Assembly (NCBI RefSeq): GCF_001856665.1
Contig: NZ_CP017781.1
Span: forward strand, 2,327,501 to 2,391,500
Direction of reading: 5' to 3'
DNA length: 64,000 bases
Origin: Rhodobacter xanthinilyticus
GTDB lineage: Bacteria > Pseudomonadota > Alphaproteobacteria > Rhodobacterales > Rhodobacteraceae
Shown here: piece by piece, positions 1-8,509 of the stretch
Numbering within the stretch: position 1 is the first letter of the stretch
How the letters are laid out: every line of letters begins with the position of its first letter
The notes under the pieces: model-generated
Databases searched by the model: none
Seen by the model: the letters and a program-made list of their open reading frames with translations, nothing else
Told to the model about the DNA's origin: nothing
Program-made: the position numbers and the translations under genes

Positions 1-1
1 C

Positions 2-1093
2 GTCGACGCGATCGAGGAAGCGGAGCTTGTCGAGGAGGAGGATCACGACGAGGCGCTGGCCGCGGTGATGGCGGCGGTGGCCGAGCCGAGCGCGGCGCCG
101 CAATGGGCCGCGCCCGAGGCGGCGGTTGACGCCGAGGCAGACGCCGAGGAGGCGCTCATCGCCGAGCTTGCGGCGGAGATCGACGCGGCGGAAGAGGCGC
201 CGGAGTTCGATGCGCTCGAAGAGATCGACGCGGCCGAGGAGGCCGAGAGCGACGCTGTCGCGGCCGAGGAGCTCGACGCCCCGGCCGCGCCGGAGCCCGA
301 GGCGCCCGCCGTCCACGCCCCTCCCGCGCGCCCCGCCGCGCCGAGCCTGCCCGCCGCCCAGGACAGCGATCTCGCGCGGCTGATGGACAAGGCCGATGCG
401 CAGATCTCGGGCAATGAGACGCGCCGCCGCTTCTCGGCGATCGCGCATCTGAAGGCCGCCGTCGCCGCGACCGTGGCCGACCGGCGGCTGAAGGGCGCGC
501 CGAAGGCCGAGGACGAGACCCGCCCCTATCGCGACGATCTCGATCAGGCCGTGCGCCCGCGCCGACCGGTCGCCGCCGCCCATGCCGCCACCCGCCGCCC
601 GGAGGTTTCCGGCGGCCGTGCGGCGCCGCTCGTGCTCGTCTCCGAACAGCGCGTCGATCGCACCCCGGAAACGCCGGTGTCGCCGGTCGTCGTGCGCCCG
701 CGGCGGATCTCGAGCCTGCAGCGCGCCACGCCCGAGACCGAGGCCGAGACCGAGTTCGACGCGGAGGCTTTCGAGGCCGAGGAAGCGCCCGCCCCGGCGC
801 CGGCAGGGGCCTCGAGCTTTGCCGATTATGTCGAGGCGCGCGGCGCGCAGGGGCTCGCCGAGCTTCTGGAGGCCGCCGCGGCCTATACCGAACAGGTCGA
901 GGGGCGCCCGCATTTCTCGCCGCCCCATATCCTCAAGAAGGTCGCTGCGACCGATGAGGGCGCGGGCGCGAGCCGCGAGGAGCGGCTGCGGGTGTTTGGA
1001 AAACTGCTGCGTCAGGGCAAGATCGCGAAGGTCCGGCGCGGCCAATATGCGATCACCGAGGCCTCGCGCTACTACGACAGCAAGAGCGCCTGA
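2..1093 (+). CDS. Acidic Ala/Glu/Pro-rich hypothetical protein, 5' end outside window
   Basis: The reading frame is open from the first bases of the window, so the N-terminus is missing. The visible 363 or so residues begin with a long segment rich in Ala, Glu and Asp, pass through a Pro/Arg-rich low-complexity linker, and end in a better-structured region of about 100 residues starting near FADYVEARG. That last part contains FSPPHILKKV and REERLRVFGKLLRQGKI, and it ends with a basic K-V-R-R-G-Q-Y motif that could be a winged-helix-like fold. I do not recognise a named family. The gene stops just before a strong terminator shared with the convergent DUF2842 gene. A cytoplasmic protein with a disordered acidic arm is the most that can be said. 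Confidence 0.75.
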   Translation, partial: VDAIEEAELVEEEDHDEALAAVMAAVAEPSAAPQWAAPEAAVDAEADAEEALIAELAAEIDAAEEAPEFDALEEIDAAEEAESDAVAAEELDAPAAPEPEAPAVHAPPARPAAPSLPAAQDSDLARLMDKADAQISGNETRRRFSAIAHLKAAVAATVADRRLKGAPKAEDETRPYRDDLDQAVRPRRPVAAAHAATRRPEVSGGRAAPLVLVSEQRVDRTPETPVSPVVVRPRRISSLQRATPETEAETEFDAEAFEAEEAPAPAPAGASSFADYVEARGAQGLAELLEAAAAYTEQVEGRPHFSPPHILKKVAATDEGAGASREERLRVFGKLLRQGKIAKVRRGQYAITEASRYYDSKSA

Positions 1094-1111
1094 CCCGCAG
1101 CCAACGCATTG

Positions 1112-1138
1112 AAACGGAGGGGGTTTCCCCTCCGTTTT
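1112..1138. terminator. Bidirectional Rho-independent terminator
   Basis: An 11-bp perfect stem (AAACGGAGGGG / CCCCTCCGTTT) with a 4-base loop runs into a T-run on the plus strand and has A residues before it for minus-strand use. It lies between two convergent genes and overlaps the stop codon of the DUF2842 gene. Confidence 0.8.
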
Positions 1139-1370
1139 ACTTTTCGGCGTCCGGGTCTTCGCGGCCGACTCCGGTGAACACCGGCTTGAGCGGCGCCATC
1201 CACAGGAAACCGAGCCCGACATAGACGCCAAGTTCCGCCCAGATCGGCAGCCGCCCGAAGCGCGCATCGAGCCAGCCCGTCAGGCTGACCGCGGCCACGA
1301 TATAAAGCGGCAAGCCGACCACCAGAACGAGCAACGACAGGCGGCGGCGGGTTTTGTAGGACAGGCTCAT
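1137..1370 (-). CDS. DUF2842 family small inner-membrane protein
   Basis: 77 residues. A basic N-terminus (SYKTRRR) is followed by two hydrophobic helices, roughly residues 11-30 and 44-62, separated by a short loop with RFGRLPIWAE; the C-terminus is charged and should be cytoplasmic. Length, two-helix layout and the WMAPLKPVF-like end match the alphaproteobacterial DUF2842 family, whose function is unknown. It lies downstream of purA on the same strand, but a terminator-like hairpin intervenes, so it may be transcribed alone. Confidence 0.8.
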   Translation of the reverse strand: MSLSYKTRRRLSLLVLVVGLPLYIVAAVSLTGWLDARFGRLPIWAELGVYVGLGFLWMAPLKPVFTGVGREDPDAEK

Positions 1371-1404
1371 CGCAGGTCTCCTTGGCCATCAGAGGCCAGA
1401 TAGG

Positions 1405-1435
1405 AAAACGGCGGCCCTCAGGTCAAGGGCCGCCG
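1405..1435 (-). terminator. Rho-independent terminator after purA
   Basis: On the minus strand a 10-bp perfect stem (CGGCGGCCCT / AGGGCCGCCG) with a 7-base loop is followed by TTTTCC. It sits about 25 bases past the purA stop codon. Confidence 0.8.
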
Positions 1436-1458
1436 AAAGACTGTGCCGGCGGGCCGGA

Positions 1459-2757
1459 TCAATCCGCGAAGGGGTCGGTGACGAGGATCGTGTCGTCGCG
1501 CTCGGGGCTCGTCGAGAGCATCGCGACCGGGCAGCCGATCAGCTCCTCGATGCGGCGGACATATTTCACCGCGGCGCCGGGCAGATCGGCCCAGCTGCGC
1601 GCGCCCTCGGTCGATTGCGACCAGCCCTCGACCTCTTCATAGACCGGGGTGCAGCGCGCCTGTTGGTCGGCGGCGGTGGGCAGGTAATCGAGCACCACGC
1701 CGTCGAGCTCATAGCCCGTGCAGATCTTGATCGTCTCGAACCCGTCGAGCACATCGAGTTTCGTCAGAGCAATGCCGTTGATCCCCGAGATCGCGCAGGT
1801 CTGGCGCACGAGCGCGGCATCGAACCAGCCGCAGCGGCGCTTGCGCCCGGTGACGGTGCCGAATTCATGGCCGCGCGTGCCCAGCCGCTCGCCATCGGCA
1901 TCCTTCAGCTCGGTCGGGAACGGGCCTTCGCCGACGCGGGTCGTGTAGGCCTTGACGATGCCGAGGACGAAATCGATGGCGTTCGGCCCGAGGCCTACGC
2001 CGGTGGCCGCCTGGCCCGCGATCACGTTCGAGGAGGTCACATAGGGGTAGGTGCCGAAATCGATGTCGAGCAGCGAGCCCTGCGCGCCCTCGAAGAGGAT
2101 GCGTTTGCCGGCGCGGCGCATCTCGTTCATCACTTTCCAGACCGGCGCGGCATATTGCAGGATTTCGGGCGCGATCTTGTTGAGCTCGGCGATCAGCGCA
2201 TCGCGGTCGATCGGCTCGAGGCCGAGGCCTGCGCGCAGCGCGTTGTGGTGGACGAGCGCGCGATCGACGCGGAGTTCCAGCGTGGCCGGGTCGGCGAGGT
2301 CGGCGACGCGGATCACCCGACGCCCGACCTTGTCTTCATAGCAGGGCCCGATGCCGCGGCCGGTGGTGCCGATCTTCGCCTTGCTGTCGGCGGCCTGCGC
2401 CTCGCGGGCGCGGTCGAGCTCGCCGTGATAGGGCATGATGAGGGGGGTGTTTTCCGCCACCATCAGCGTCTCGGGGCTGATCTCGACGCCCTGTTCGCGG
2501 ATCTTGGCGATCTCGGTGACGAGGTGCCACGGGTCGAGCACGACACCGTTGCCGATCACCGACAGCTTGCCGCCGCGCACGACCCCCGAGGGCAGCGCGT
2601 TCAGCTTGTAGACCTTGCCGTCGATGACGAGCGTATGGCCCGCGTTGTGACCGCCTTGGAACCGCGCGATCACATCGGCACGGCTCGACAGCCAGTCAAC
2701 GATCTTGCCCTTGCCTTCGTCGCCCCATTGGGCGCCGACCACCACGACATTGGCCAT
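1459..2757 (-). CDS. purA: Adenylosuccinate synthetase
   Basis: 432 residues, the normal family length. It joins IMP and aspartate using GTP, the first committed step from IMP to AMP, in the cytoplasm. The N-terminus carries the GTP-binding loop GDEGKGK next to the start, then GHNAGHT and [14 protein letters not shown], all signature motifs of PurA. The frame is open further upstream, but the ATG at 2757 is chosen because the family begins [15 protein letters not shown] and a GAGGAGAG ribosome-binding site stands just before it. The next gene upstream, secG, is divergent. A dedicated terminator lies downstream. Confidence 0.98.
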   Translation of the reverse strand: MANVVVVGAQWGDEGKGKIVDWLSSRADVIARFQGGHNAGHTLVIDGKVYKLNALPSGVVRGGKLSVIGNGVVLDPWHLVTEIAKIREQGVEISPETLMVAENTPLIMPYHGELDRAREAQAADSKAKIGTTGRGIGPCYEDKVGRRVIRVADLADPATLELRVDRALVHHNALRAGLGLEPIDRDALIAELNKIAPEILQYAAPVWKVMNEMRRAGKRILFEGAQGSLLDIDFGTYPYVTSSNVIAGQAATGVGLGPNAIDFVLGIVKAYTTRVGEGPFPTELKDADGERLGTRGHEFGTVTGRKRRCGWFDAALVRQTCAISGINGIALTKLDVLDGFETIKICTGYELDGVVLDYLPTAADQQARCTPVYEEVEGWSQSTEGARSWADLPGAAVKYVRRIEELIGCPVAMLSTSPERDDTILVTDPFAD

Positions 2758-2878
2758 GTCTCTCTCCTCGAGGGTTGCAAAACCGCGCGACATATAGCGG
2801 GCCGGCCGCCCGGTTGAAACCGCTTTTTCGCCCCCGCGCGTCATCTTTCTGTCATTGGCGGCGCCGGCCCGGCCGGGG

Positions 2879-2905
2879 ATTTGCGTATTTTTGCCAAGAA
2901 GAAAC
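2879..2905. repeat. Dispersed intergenic repeat, TTTGCGTATTT...CCAAGAAGAAAC type
   Basis: The 27-base segment recurs almost unchanged at 23169-23191 and, inverted, at 23206-23228. Its TTGCCAA core is also found in the related CATCTTGCC-AAAATATCCCGGGGG elements elsewhere in the window. It lies in the 237-base purA-secG intergenic region. It looks like a family of extragenic repeats rather than a gene part. Confidence 0.65.
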
Positions 2906-2934
2906 CGGGCGGGGGGCGCGGGGCCCCAAAGGGG

Positions 2935-2963
2935 TTGCGCGGGGCGCGACAACTGCCTAAGTA
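2935..2963 (+). promoter_or_regulatory. Putative sigma70-type promoter of secG
   Basis: TTGCGC, a 17-base spacer and TAAGTA lie about 30 bases before the secG start. The same arrangement (TTGCGG, 17 bases, TAAGCA) precedes pyrG. No transcript data; call rests on spacing and the match between the two sites. Confidence 0.35.
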
Positions 2964-2994
2964 GGCGCGTCTGATGATGGAAGGCCCAGCCCGC

Positions 2995-3348
2995 ATGGAA
3001 AACGTCGTTCTTTCGGTTCACCTGATCCTCGCGCTTTTGCTGATCGGCGTCGTGCTGCTGCAGCGCTCCGAGGGCGGCGGCCTTGGCATGGGCGGCGGCT
3101 CGGGCGTGATGACCGGGCGCCAGGCGGCCAATGCGCTGCAAAAGGTGACCTGGGCGCTCGCCGGGCTGTTCATCGTCACCTCGGTCACGCTGACCGTTCT
3201 GGCCGCGCAAAAGGCCAATCAGAGCTCGGTCGTCGATGCGGTGGCCGCGCCCGCGCCCGCCGAGGCGCCCGCCACCCCCGCCGCGCCGGCGGTGGAGCTG
3301 CCGCCCGCGGCCTCCGATGCGCCGGTGGTGCCGCCTGCGGCAAACTGA
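2995..3348 (+). CDS. secG: Preprotein translocase subunit SecG
   Basis: 117 residues. SecG is the small SecYEG subunit that assists SecA-driven export across the inner membrane. It shows two membrane helices (about residues 4-22 and 51-70) flanking the conserved cytoplasmic loop [13 protein letters not shown] with GVMTGR, which is the family signature. The C-terminal tail is an Ala/Pro-rich low-complexity extension common in alphaproteobacteria. The ATG at 2995 is preferred over the in-frame ATGs at 2974/2977 because GGAAGG lies ten bases before it and the protein then begins directly with the first helix. Confidence 0.93.
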   Translation: MENVVLSVHLILALLLIGVVLLQRSEGGGLGMGGGSGVMTGRQAANALQKVTWALAGLFIVTSVTLTVLAAQKANQSSVVDAVAAPAPAEAPATPAAPAVELPPAASDAPVVPPAAN

Positions 3349-3363
3349 CCCTATAAATAGGGT
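3348..3363. promoter_or_regulatory. Short palindrome between secG and pyrG
   Basis: ACCCTAT-AA-ATAGGGT is a perfect 7-bp dyad with a two-base centre; it starts on the last base of the secG stop codon. There is no T-run after it, so it does not look like a terminator. It is about 37 bases upstream of the putative pyrG -35 box and could be a protein-binding site; the ligand is unknown. Confidence 0.35.
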
Positions 3364-3399
3364 AGCTGCAAAGACTTAACTCAACTGCTTGCGGTCCGG

Positions 3400-3428
3400 T
3401 TGCGGGCGGGCTGCGAATCGTGTAAGCA
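3400..3428 (+). promoter_or_regulatory. Putative sigma70-type promoter of pyrG
   Basis: TTGCGG, a 17-base spacer and TAAGCA, closely resembling the candidate before secG. A 5' untranslated region of about 60 bases would follow, containing a GC-rich stem (CCCGC/GCGGG) shortly before the start codon. Confidence 0.35.
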
Positions 3429-3495
3429 TTAAATCCCGTGATCCCGCCCCTCGTGGCGCGGGAATAATTCAGAATTTTCTGCTCACGGGGGTCTC

Positions 3496-5139
3496 ATGGC
3501 GCGTTATGTCTTCATTACCGGCGGCGTTGTTTCGTCGCTCGGCAAGGGTCTGGCCTCGGCTGCCCTCGGTGCGCTCTTGCAAGCGCGCGGCTTTTCGGTC
3601 CGGCTGCGCAAGCTCGACCCCTATCTCAACGTCGATCCGGGCACGATGTCGCCCTTCGAACATGGCGAGGTCTTCGTCACCGATGACGGCGCCGAGACCG
3701 ACCTCGACCTCGGCCATTACGAGCGCTTCACCGGCGTTTCGGCGCGCAAGACCGACTCGGTCTCCTCGGGGCGGATCTACTCGAACGTGCTCGAGAAGGA
3801 GCGCCGCGGCGAATATCTGGGCAAGACGATCCAGGTGATTCCGCATGTCACCAACGAGATCAAGGATTGGATCGCGGTCGGCGACGACGAGGTCGATTTC
3901 ATGCTCTGCGAGATCGGCGGCACGGTCGGCGATATCGAGGGGCTGCCGTTCTTCGAGGCGATCCGCCAGTTCGCGCAGGACCGCCCGCGCGGCCAATGCA
4001 TCTTCATGCATCTCACGCTCCTGCCCTATCTGGCGGCATCGGGCGAACTCAAGACCAAGCCCACCCAGCACTCGGTCAAGGAACTGCGCTCGATCGGGCT
4101 GCAACCCGATGTGCTCGTGTGCCGCTCCGAACAGCCGATCCCGGACAAGGAACGCGCCAAGATCGCGCTGTTCTGCAACGTCCGCCCCGATAGCGTGATC
4201 CCGGCCTATGACCTGCGCTCGATCTACGAGGCGCCGCTGGCCTATCACCGCGCCGGCCTCGATCAGGCGGTGCTCGACGCTTTCGGGATCTCGCCCGCGC
4301 CGAAGCCCGACATGGGCCGCTGGGAAGACGTGATGGACCGGCTGACCAACGCCGAGGGCGAGGTCCGCGTCGCGATCGTGGGCAAATATGTCCAGCTCGA
4401 GGATGCCTACAAATCGATCGCCGAGGCGCTGACCCATGGCGGCATGGCCAACCGCGTCAAGGTCAAGGCCGAGTGGATCGACGCCGAGATCTTCGAGCGC
4501 GAAGACCCCGGCCCGCATCTCGAGCGCTTCAACGCCATTCTGGTGCCCGGCGGCTTTGGCGAACGCGGCACCGAGGGCAAGATCCGCGCCGCGCAATATG
4601 CGCGCGAAAAGGGCATCCCCTATCTCGGCATCTGCCTCGGCATGCAGATGGCCGTGATCGAGGCGGCGCGCAACCTCGCCGGCGTGACCGACGCGGGCTC
4701 GGAGGAATTCGACCATGAGGCGGGCAAGAAACGCTTCACCCCGGTCGTCTACCACCTCAAGGAATGGGTGCAGGGCAACCACCGCGTCGAGCGCAAACTC
4801 GGCGACGACAAGGGCGGCACCATGCGCCTTGGCGCCTATTCGGCGAGCCTCAAGGAGGGCTCGAAAGTCGCCGAGGTCTACGGCACCACCGAGATCGAAG
4901 AGCGCCACCGCCACCGCTACGAAGTCGATATCAAATACCGCGAGCAGCTGGAAGCCTGCGGGCTGGTGTTCTCCGGCATGTCGCCCGATGGCCGCCTGCC
5001 CGAGATCGTCGAACACAAGGGCCACCCGTGGTTCATCGGCGTGCAGTTCCACCCCGAGCTGAAATCCAAACCCTTCGCGCCGCATCCGCTCTTTGCCGAT
5101 TTCGTCCGCGCCGCGAAGGACCAAAGCCGCCTCGTCTGA
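3496..5139 (+). CDS. pyrG: CTP synthase
   Basis: 547 residues, full family length. It makes CTP from UTP, ATP and glutamine in the cytoplasm. The N-terminal synthetase domain opens with [16 protein letters not shown], the ATP-binding loop, and carries [11 protein letters not shown]. The C-terminal class I glutamine amidotransferase domain has the nucleophile in GICLGMQ at Cys380 and a downstream QFHPE motif for the His/Glu pair. The ATG at 3496 begins at the conserved [11 protein letters not shown]-terminus. A clear terminator follows within 30 bases, so it is probably a single-gene unit or the end of a secG-pyrG run. Confidence 0.98.
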   Translation: MARYVFITGGVVSSLGKGLASAALGALLQARGFSVRLRKLDPYLNVDPGTMSPFEHGEVFVTDDGAETDLDLGHYERFTGVSARKTDSVSSGRIYSNVLEKERRGEYLGKTIQVIPHVTNEIKDWIAVGDDEVDFMLCEIGGTVGDIEGLPFFEAIRQFAQDRPRGQCIFMHLTLLPYLAASGELKTKPTQHSVKELRSIGLQPDVLVCRSEQPIPDKERAKIALFCNVRPDSVIPAYDLRSIYEAPLAYHRAGLDQAVLDAFGISPAPKPDMGRWEDVMDRLTNAEGEVRVAIVGKYVQLEDAYKSIAEALTHGGMANRVKVKAEWIDAEIFEREDPGPHLERFNAILVPGGFGERGTEGKIRAAQYAREKGIPYLGICLGMQMAVIEAARNLAGVTDAGSEEFDHEAGKKRFTPVVYHLKEWVQGNHRVERKLGDDKGGTMRLGAYSASLKEGSKVAEVYGTTEIEERHRHRYEVDIKYREQLEACGLVFSGMSPDGRLPEIVEHKGHPWFIGVQFHPELKSKPFAPHPLFADFVRAAKDQSRLV

Positions 5140-5164
5140 GGCCGCACCCCCCCCTGAAATGCAC

Positions 5165-5193
5165 AAGGGCGGCCCGCAAGGACCGCCCTTTTT
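5165..5193 (+). terminator. Rho-independent terminator after pyrG
   Basis: AAGGGCGG / CCGCCCTT, an 8-bp perfect stem around a 10-base loop, runs straight into TTTTT. Confidence 0.85.
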
Positions 5194-5220
5194 GATGCCC
5201 GAACGCGCCGCCTGCGCTTT

Positions 5221-5290
5221 CATCTTGCCAAAAATATCCCGGGGGAGGGCCGCAAGGCCCGGGGGCAGAGCCCCCTGCCCGGCAGCCCCC
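5221..5290. repeat. Dispersed GC-rich intergenic repeat
   Basis: Begins CATCTTGCCAAAAATATCCC followed by GGGGG, then two nested hairpins (GGGCC-GCAA-GGCCC and GGGGGC-AGA-GCCCCC). The same head occurs at 39674, a variant at 16277, and an inverted copy at 12988. All copies lie just after gene ends. Possibly a REP-like or decayed terminator element. Confidence 0.65.
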
Positions 5291-5302
5291 CCCGGCCAAA
5301 GA

Positions 5303-5866
5303 TCAGAGCTTCGAGAGCTTCGATTGCAGCTCGGCGAGTTGCTTCTTGATCGCGGCCAGCTCCTCGCGGTCTTGCGTCGCGGCGGGGGCCTCCTCGCCCT
5401 CCGGCCCGCTCGACCCGCCCGGCGGCGCCCAGCCCGCCATCATGGATTTCAGGAACGCCTGTTGCTGACGCTGCAAGGCCTCGAACCCCGGCATCGAAGC
5501 CATCGGGTTCGGGAAGCCGGAGAATTGCTCCATCAGCTGCGATTGCCCCTCGCGCAGCATCTCGAAACTCGCCGCGAGGAATTGCGGCACCACCGATTGC
5601 GCCGAGGTCGTATAGCTGCGCACCAGATCGGTCAGCACATCCACCGGCAGCACATTCTCGCCGCGGCTCTCATGCTCGGCGATGATCTGCAACAGATATT
5701 GCCGCGTCAGATCGTCCCCCGATTTGAGATCGACGATCTGCACCTCGCGCCCCGCCCGGATGAAGCTCGCGATATCCTCGAGCGTCACATAATCGCTCGT
5801 CTCGGTGTTGTAGAGCCGGCGGCTCGCATACCGCTTGATCAGCAGGGGCTTGGTCTCATCGCTCAT
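5303..5866 (-). CDS. phaR: PHA synthesis repressor PhaR
   Basis: 187 residues. PhaR represses phasin and other PHA genes by binding TGC-rich DNA, and is released when it binds nascent PHA granules. The N-terminal PHA-accumulation regulator DNA-binding domain (about residues 8-65) has the signature IKRYASRRLYNTETSDYVTLE; a second conserved block follows, with QYLLQIIAEHES and PQFLAASFEMLREGQ. The C-terminus ends in a short coiled coil (EELAAIKKQLAELQSKL), probably for oligomerisation. It is the last gene of the phaC-phaP-phaR block, separated from phaP by a terminator. A TGC-rich near-palindrome just upstream suggests autoregulation. Confidence 0.95.
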   Translation of the reverse strand: MSDETKPLLIKRYASRRLYNTETSDYVTLEDIASFIRAGREVQIVDLKSGDDLTRQYLLQIIAEHESRGENVLPVDVLTDLVRSYTTSAQSVVPQFLAASFEMLREGQSQLMEQFSGFPNPMASMPGFEALQRQQQAFLKSMMAGWAPPGGSSGPEGEEAPAATQDREELAAIKKQLAELQSKLSKL

Positions 5867-5880
5867 CGGGTCCTCCCTTA

Positions 5881-5894
5881 TTGCAGCGCAGCAA
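5881..5894. promoter_or_regulatory. Possible PhaR-binding site upstream of phaR
   Basis: TTGC-AGCGCA-GCAA lies 15-28 bases before the phaR start. It shares the GCAGC/GCAA words of PhaR-type sites but is not a perfect CTGC-N3-GCAG box. In Paracoccus denitrificans PhaR is known to bind both the phaC-phaP and phaP-phaR intergenic regions. Confidence 0.4.
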
Positions 5895-5922
5895 TCTTGA
5901 TCCGCCAGCCGCCCAAAAGCAA

Positions 5923-5952
5923 CAAAAGAAAAGGGCGAGCCGAAGCCCGCCC
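5923..5952 (-). terminator. Rho-independent terminator after phaP
   Basis: On the minus strand GGGCGGGC-TTCG-GCTCGCCC (one G-T pair) with a stable UUCG-type tetraloop, followed by TTTTCTTTTG. It would let phaP be expressed far above phaR. Confidence 0.8.
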
Positions 5953-6016
5953 TCTAGTCCGCACCGGCAGGGAGGAGGTTGCCGGGTCGCGGGAGGAACT
6001 CGTTACGAGGTCACAG

Positions 6017-6472
6017 TTACTTCGAGGTCGCGGCCGAGGTGGCCTTCTTCGCGGCAGCGGTCACTTCCTCGGTGGCTTTCTTCACCGCGGCGGTCGCGTC
6101 TTCCGAGAAATCCTTGCCGGCGGCCAGCATCAGCTCGACGGTTTCCATCTGAACTTTCTTGGCGACTTCGGCGAAGGCGGCGAGGTTTTCAGCGGCCATC
6201 TCGGCCGAGGCCGAAGCGAAGTCGCTCACCGCTTTGGCGTAATCCGCCGGCTCTTCTTTCTTGGTGGCCAGCGAGCCGACTTTGCTCAGCGTGTCCTTGG
6301 CCCATTTCGACGAGATCTCGGTCGACTTCTCGGCGGCGTCGAGGGCAACCTTGGCCATCTTCTCGCCAAGCGCCGCTTGCGACTTGAACGCGTCTTGGAA
6401 TTTCGAGGCATCGATCGGCATCGACGCCATCATGTCTTGCATCATCTTGGTGAAGTCTTGGGTCTTGGCCAT
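6017..6472 (-). CDS. phaP: Phasin, PHA granule-associated protein
   Basis: 151 residues. Phasins coat PHA granules and control their size and number. The protein is almost wholly helical, with an N-terminal MAKTQDFTKMMQDMM segment, a phasin_2-like amphipathic core (about residues 25-115, including FAEVAKKVQMETVELMLAAG) and an Ala/Lys-rich tail (AAVKKATEEVTAAAKKAT) typical of the family. An upstream in-frame start would add 21 basic residues. The ATG at 6472 is chosen since GGAGCAAG precedes it and the family begins MAKTQDF. Promoter and two operator boxes lie upstream, and a tetraloop terminator downstream. Confidence 0.92.
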   Translation of the reverse strand: MAKTQDFTKMMQDMMASMPIDASKFQDAFKSQAALGEKMAKVALDAAEKSTEISSKWAKDTLSKVGSLATKKEEPADYAKAVSDFASASAEMAAENLAAFAEVAKKVQMETVELMLAAGKDFSEDATAAVKKATEEVTAAAKKATSAATSK

Positions 6473-6536
6473 TGGTCTTGCTCCGATCTGGGGGCCCGAA
6501 ACTGATCTGCGGCGAGGGCCCGTTCGCTTGTTCAAT

Positions 6537-6585
6537 TATATACATGCTGCGGCGCAGCATTTCAACTAAAAATGCTGCGCCGCAG
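6537..6585 (-). promoter_or_regulatory. phaP promoter with two PhaR-type operators
   Basis: On the minus strand TTGAAA (6560-6565), a spacer of exactly 17 bases and TATATA (6537-6542) form a near-consensus promoter. The spacer contains a perfect CTGC-N3-GCAG box (6547-6557). A second exact box is at 6575-6585, upstream of the -35 element, 28 bp centre to centre. CTGC-N3-GCAG is the PhaR recognition form described for Paracoccus denitrificans, and phaR is the neighbouring gene. Repressor bound in the spacer would block polymerase directly. Confidence 0.75.
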
Positions 6586-6612
6586 AAATTTTACCAGCCG
6601 AATTAATTCCGC

Positions 6613-8406
6613 TCAGACGCGGACGACCTCGCCCACATAGGTCCCCGGCGCGTCGCACAGCGGCGGGTGCTTGGCGTCGCCCGGCTGGCGCGCGGGCACC
6701 ATCGGCCCCGAACGCTCCGCAAGCCAGGCGCCCCAGCGCGGCCACCAGCTGCCCTCATGGCGCACCGCCGCCGCCTTCCAGGCCATCGGGTCGGTGATCG
6801 GCGCCTCGGAGGTGTAATGGCCGTATTTCTTCTTCGAGGGCGGGTTCACGATGCCGGCGATATGGCCCGATTCCGAGAGGATGAAGGTCTTTTCCGCCGA
6901 GCCCATCTGCGCCATGCCGTTGAACGAGGCGATCCAGGGCGCGATATGATCGGTCTCGCAGGCGATCGCGCAGAGCGGCGTCTTGACCTCCGAGATCCGC
7001 ACCAGCTCGCCCAGCACCGGGAAGCCCTTGGTGCTGAAACGGTCGTCCTGACACAGCCCGCGCAGATATTCGACCGCCATCTTGCCCGGCAGGTTGGTCG
7101 AATCGCCGTTCCAGTAGAGCAGATCGAAGGCCGGCGGCGCCTCACCCATCATGTAGGAGCGGATCGCGGGCGTGTAGATCAGGTCGTTGGCGCGCAGGAA
7201 CGAGAAGGCGCGCTGCATGAAATAGCTCGAGAGCACCCCGTCGACCTTCACCTGCGCCTCGATCCCGTCGACGAAATCGTCCTGCAAAAGCGGCGTGAAT
7301 TCGCCCTGATCGGAGAAATCGGTCAGCGTGGTGAAGAAGGTCGCGGCATTGACCGACTTGTCCTTGCGCTTTTCCATCAGCGCGAGCGTGAGCGAGAGCG
7401 TGGTGCCCGCGATGCAATAGCCGACCGCGTTGACCTTCTTCTCGCCGGTGATCTGCTTGACCTCGTTGATCGCGGCCAGATAGCCCTCGGCAACATAATC
7501 GTCCATGCCGACATCGGCATAGCTCGCATCGGGGTTCTTCCAGCTCACCATGAACAGCGTGAAGCCCTGATCGACGATCCAGCGAATCAGCGAATTGGCG
7601 GGCTTCAGATCGAGGATGTAGAACTTGTTGATCCACGGCGGGAACACGATCAGCGGCGTCTTGTGGACCGTCTCGGTGGTCGGGCTGTATTGGATCAGCT
7701 CGAGCATGCGGTTGCGAAACACCACCTTGCCCTCGGCGGTGCCGATGTTCTGGCCGACCTTGAAGGCGTTCTTGTCCGAGAGCGTGACGAGCAGGTCGCC
7801 CTGGTTCTCCTCGATGTCGCGGACCAGATTCTCCAGCCCCTTCACCAGGCTGTCGCCCTCGGTCTCGACCGCACGCTCGAGCGCATCGGGGTTGGTCGCG
7901 AGGAAATTCGTCGGCGCCATCATGTCGATGATCTGATGGGTGAAATAATCGAGCCGCTTGCGGTCGACCGGGTCGAGCCCCTCGACATTGTTCACCGCCT
8001 CCTCGAGCGCCTTCGAGGAGATCAGATATTGTTGCTTGATGAAGTTGAAATAGGGGTGGGTATCCCAGAGCGGGTTGGTGAAGCGGCGGTCCTTCGGCCC
8101 GGCATTTTCCGGCGCCTTGAAGCCGCGCTGGGCGAGCGCATGGCTCGCCTCGACGTAATGCTTCATCGCCTGACCCCAGTAATTCACCTGCGCCTCGAGG
8201 ATCTTCTCGGGATGCGTGGTGAGCTCCTTGAGAAAGGCCGCGCTCGTCGCCATCACCAGATCCATCCCCGGCGCCTCGGTGCCCGGCTGGCGCGTGCGCT
8301 TGCGCGCGAGAGCCTCGACCATGCGTTGCGTCAGAGCCTCGATCTTGGCCAGATTGTCCTTGAAATGCTGCGATGCGGCGGGGGCAAAGTCCTCAGTAGT
8401 TGCCAT
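6613..8406 (-). CDS. phaC: Class I poly(3-hydroxyalkanoate) synthase
   Basis: 597 residues, standard for class I synthases. It polymerises (R)-3-hydroxyacyl-CoA into granules in the cytoplasm. The N-terminal PhaC_N domain (about residues 90-270) contains NPLWDTHPYFNFIKQQYL; the alpha/beta-hydrolase domain has the modified lipase box G-Y-C-I-A-G with nucleophile Cys331, and further on the catalytic Asp in ETDHIAPW and His in SESGHIAG. An AGGGAGG ribosome-binding site precedes the ATG. It is divergent from phaZ across 103 bases and is followed by phaP, which has its own promoter. Confidence 0.97.
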   Translation of the reverse strand: MATTEDFAPAASQHFKDNLAKIEALTQRMVEALARKRTRQPGTEAPGMDLVMATSAAFLKELTTHPEKILEAQVNYWGQAMKHYVEASHALAQRGFKAPENAGPKDRRFTNPLWDTHPYFNFIKQQYLISSKALEEAVNNVEGLDPVDRKRLDYFTHQIIDMMAPTNFLATNPDALERAVETEGDSLVKGLENLVRDIEENQGDLLVTLSDKNAFKVGQNIGTAEGKVVFRNRMLELIQYSPTTETVHKTPLIVFPPWINKFYILDLKPANSLIRWIVDQGFTLFMVSWKNPDASYADVGMDDYVAEGYLAAINEVKQITGEKKVNAVGYCIAGTTLSLTLALMEKRKDKSVNAATFFTTLTDFSDQGEFTPLLQDDFVDGIEAQVKVDGVLSSYFMQRAFSFLRANDLIYTPAIRSYMMGEAPPAFDLLYWNGDSTNLPGKMAVEYLRGLCQDDRFSTKGFPVLGELVRISEVKTPLCAIACETDHIAPWIASFNGMAQMGSAEKTFILSESGHIAGIVNPPSKKKYGHYTSEAPITDPMAWKAAAVRHEGSWWPRWGAWLAERSGPMVPARQPGDAKHPPLCDAPGTYVGEVVRV

Positions 8407-8509
8407 AACGCGTTAACCTCCCTATCCTTTTGAACAACAGCATAGCGCCGCCTTTGCGGGAGGGTAAAGCGGCGTTTTCAGGGGAGAGCCTCAGGGCCAA
8501 GGAGCGCAG

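Noticed and set aside
3400-3495. Riboswitch in the pyrG leader
   Set aside because: Only a short GC-rich stem is visible; no known aptamer pattern.
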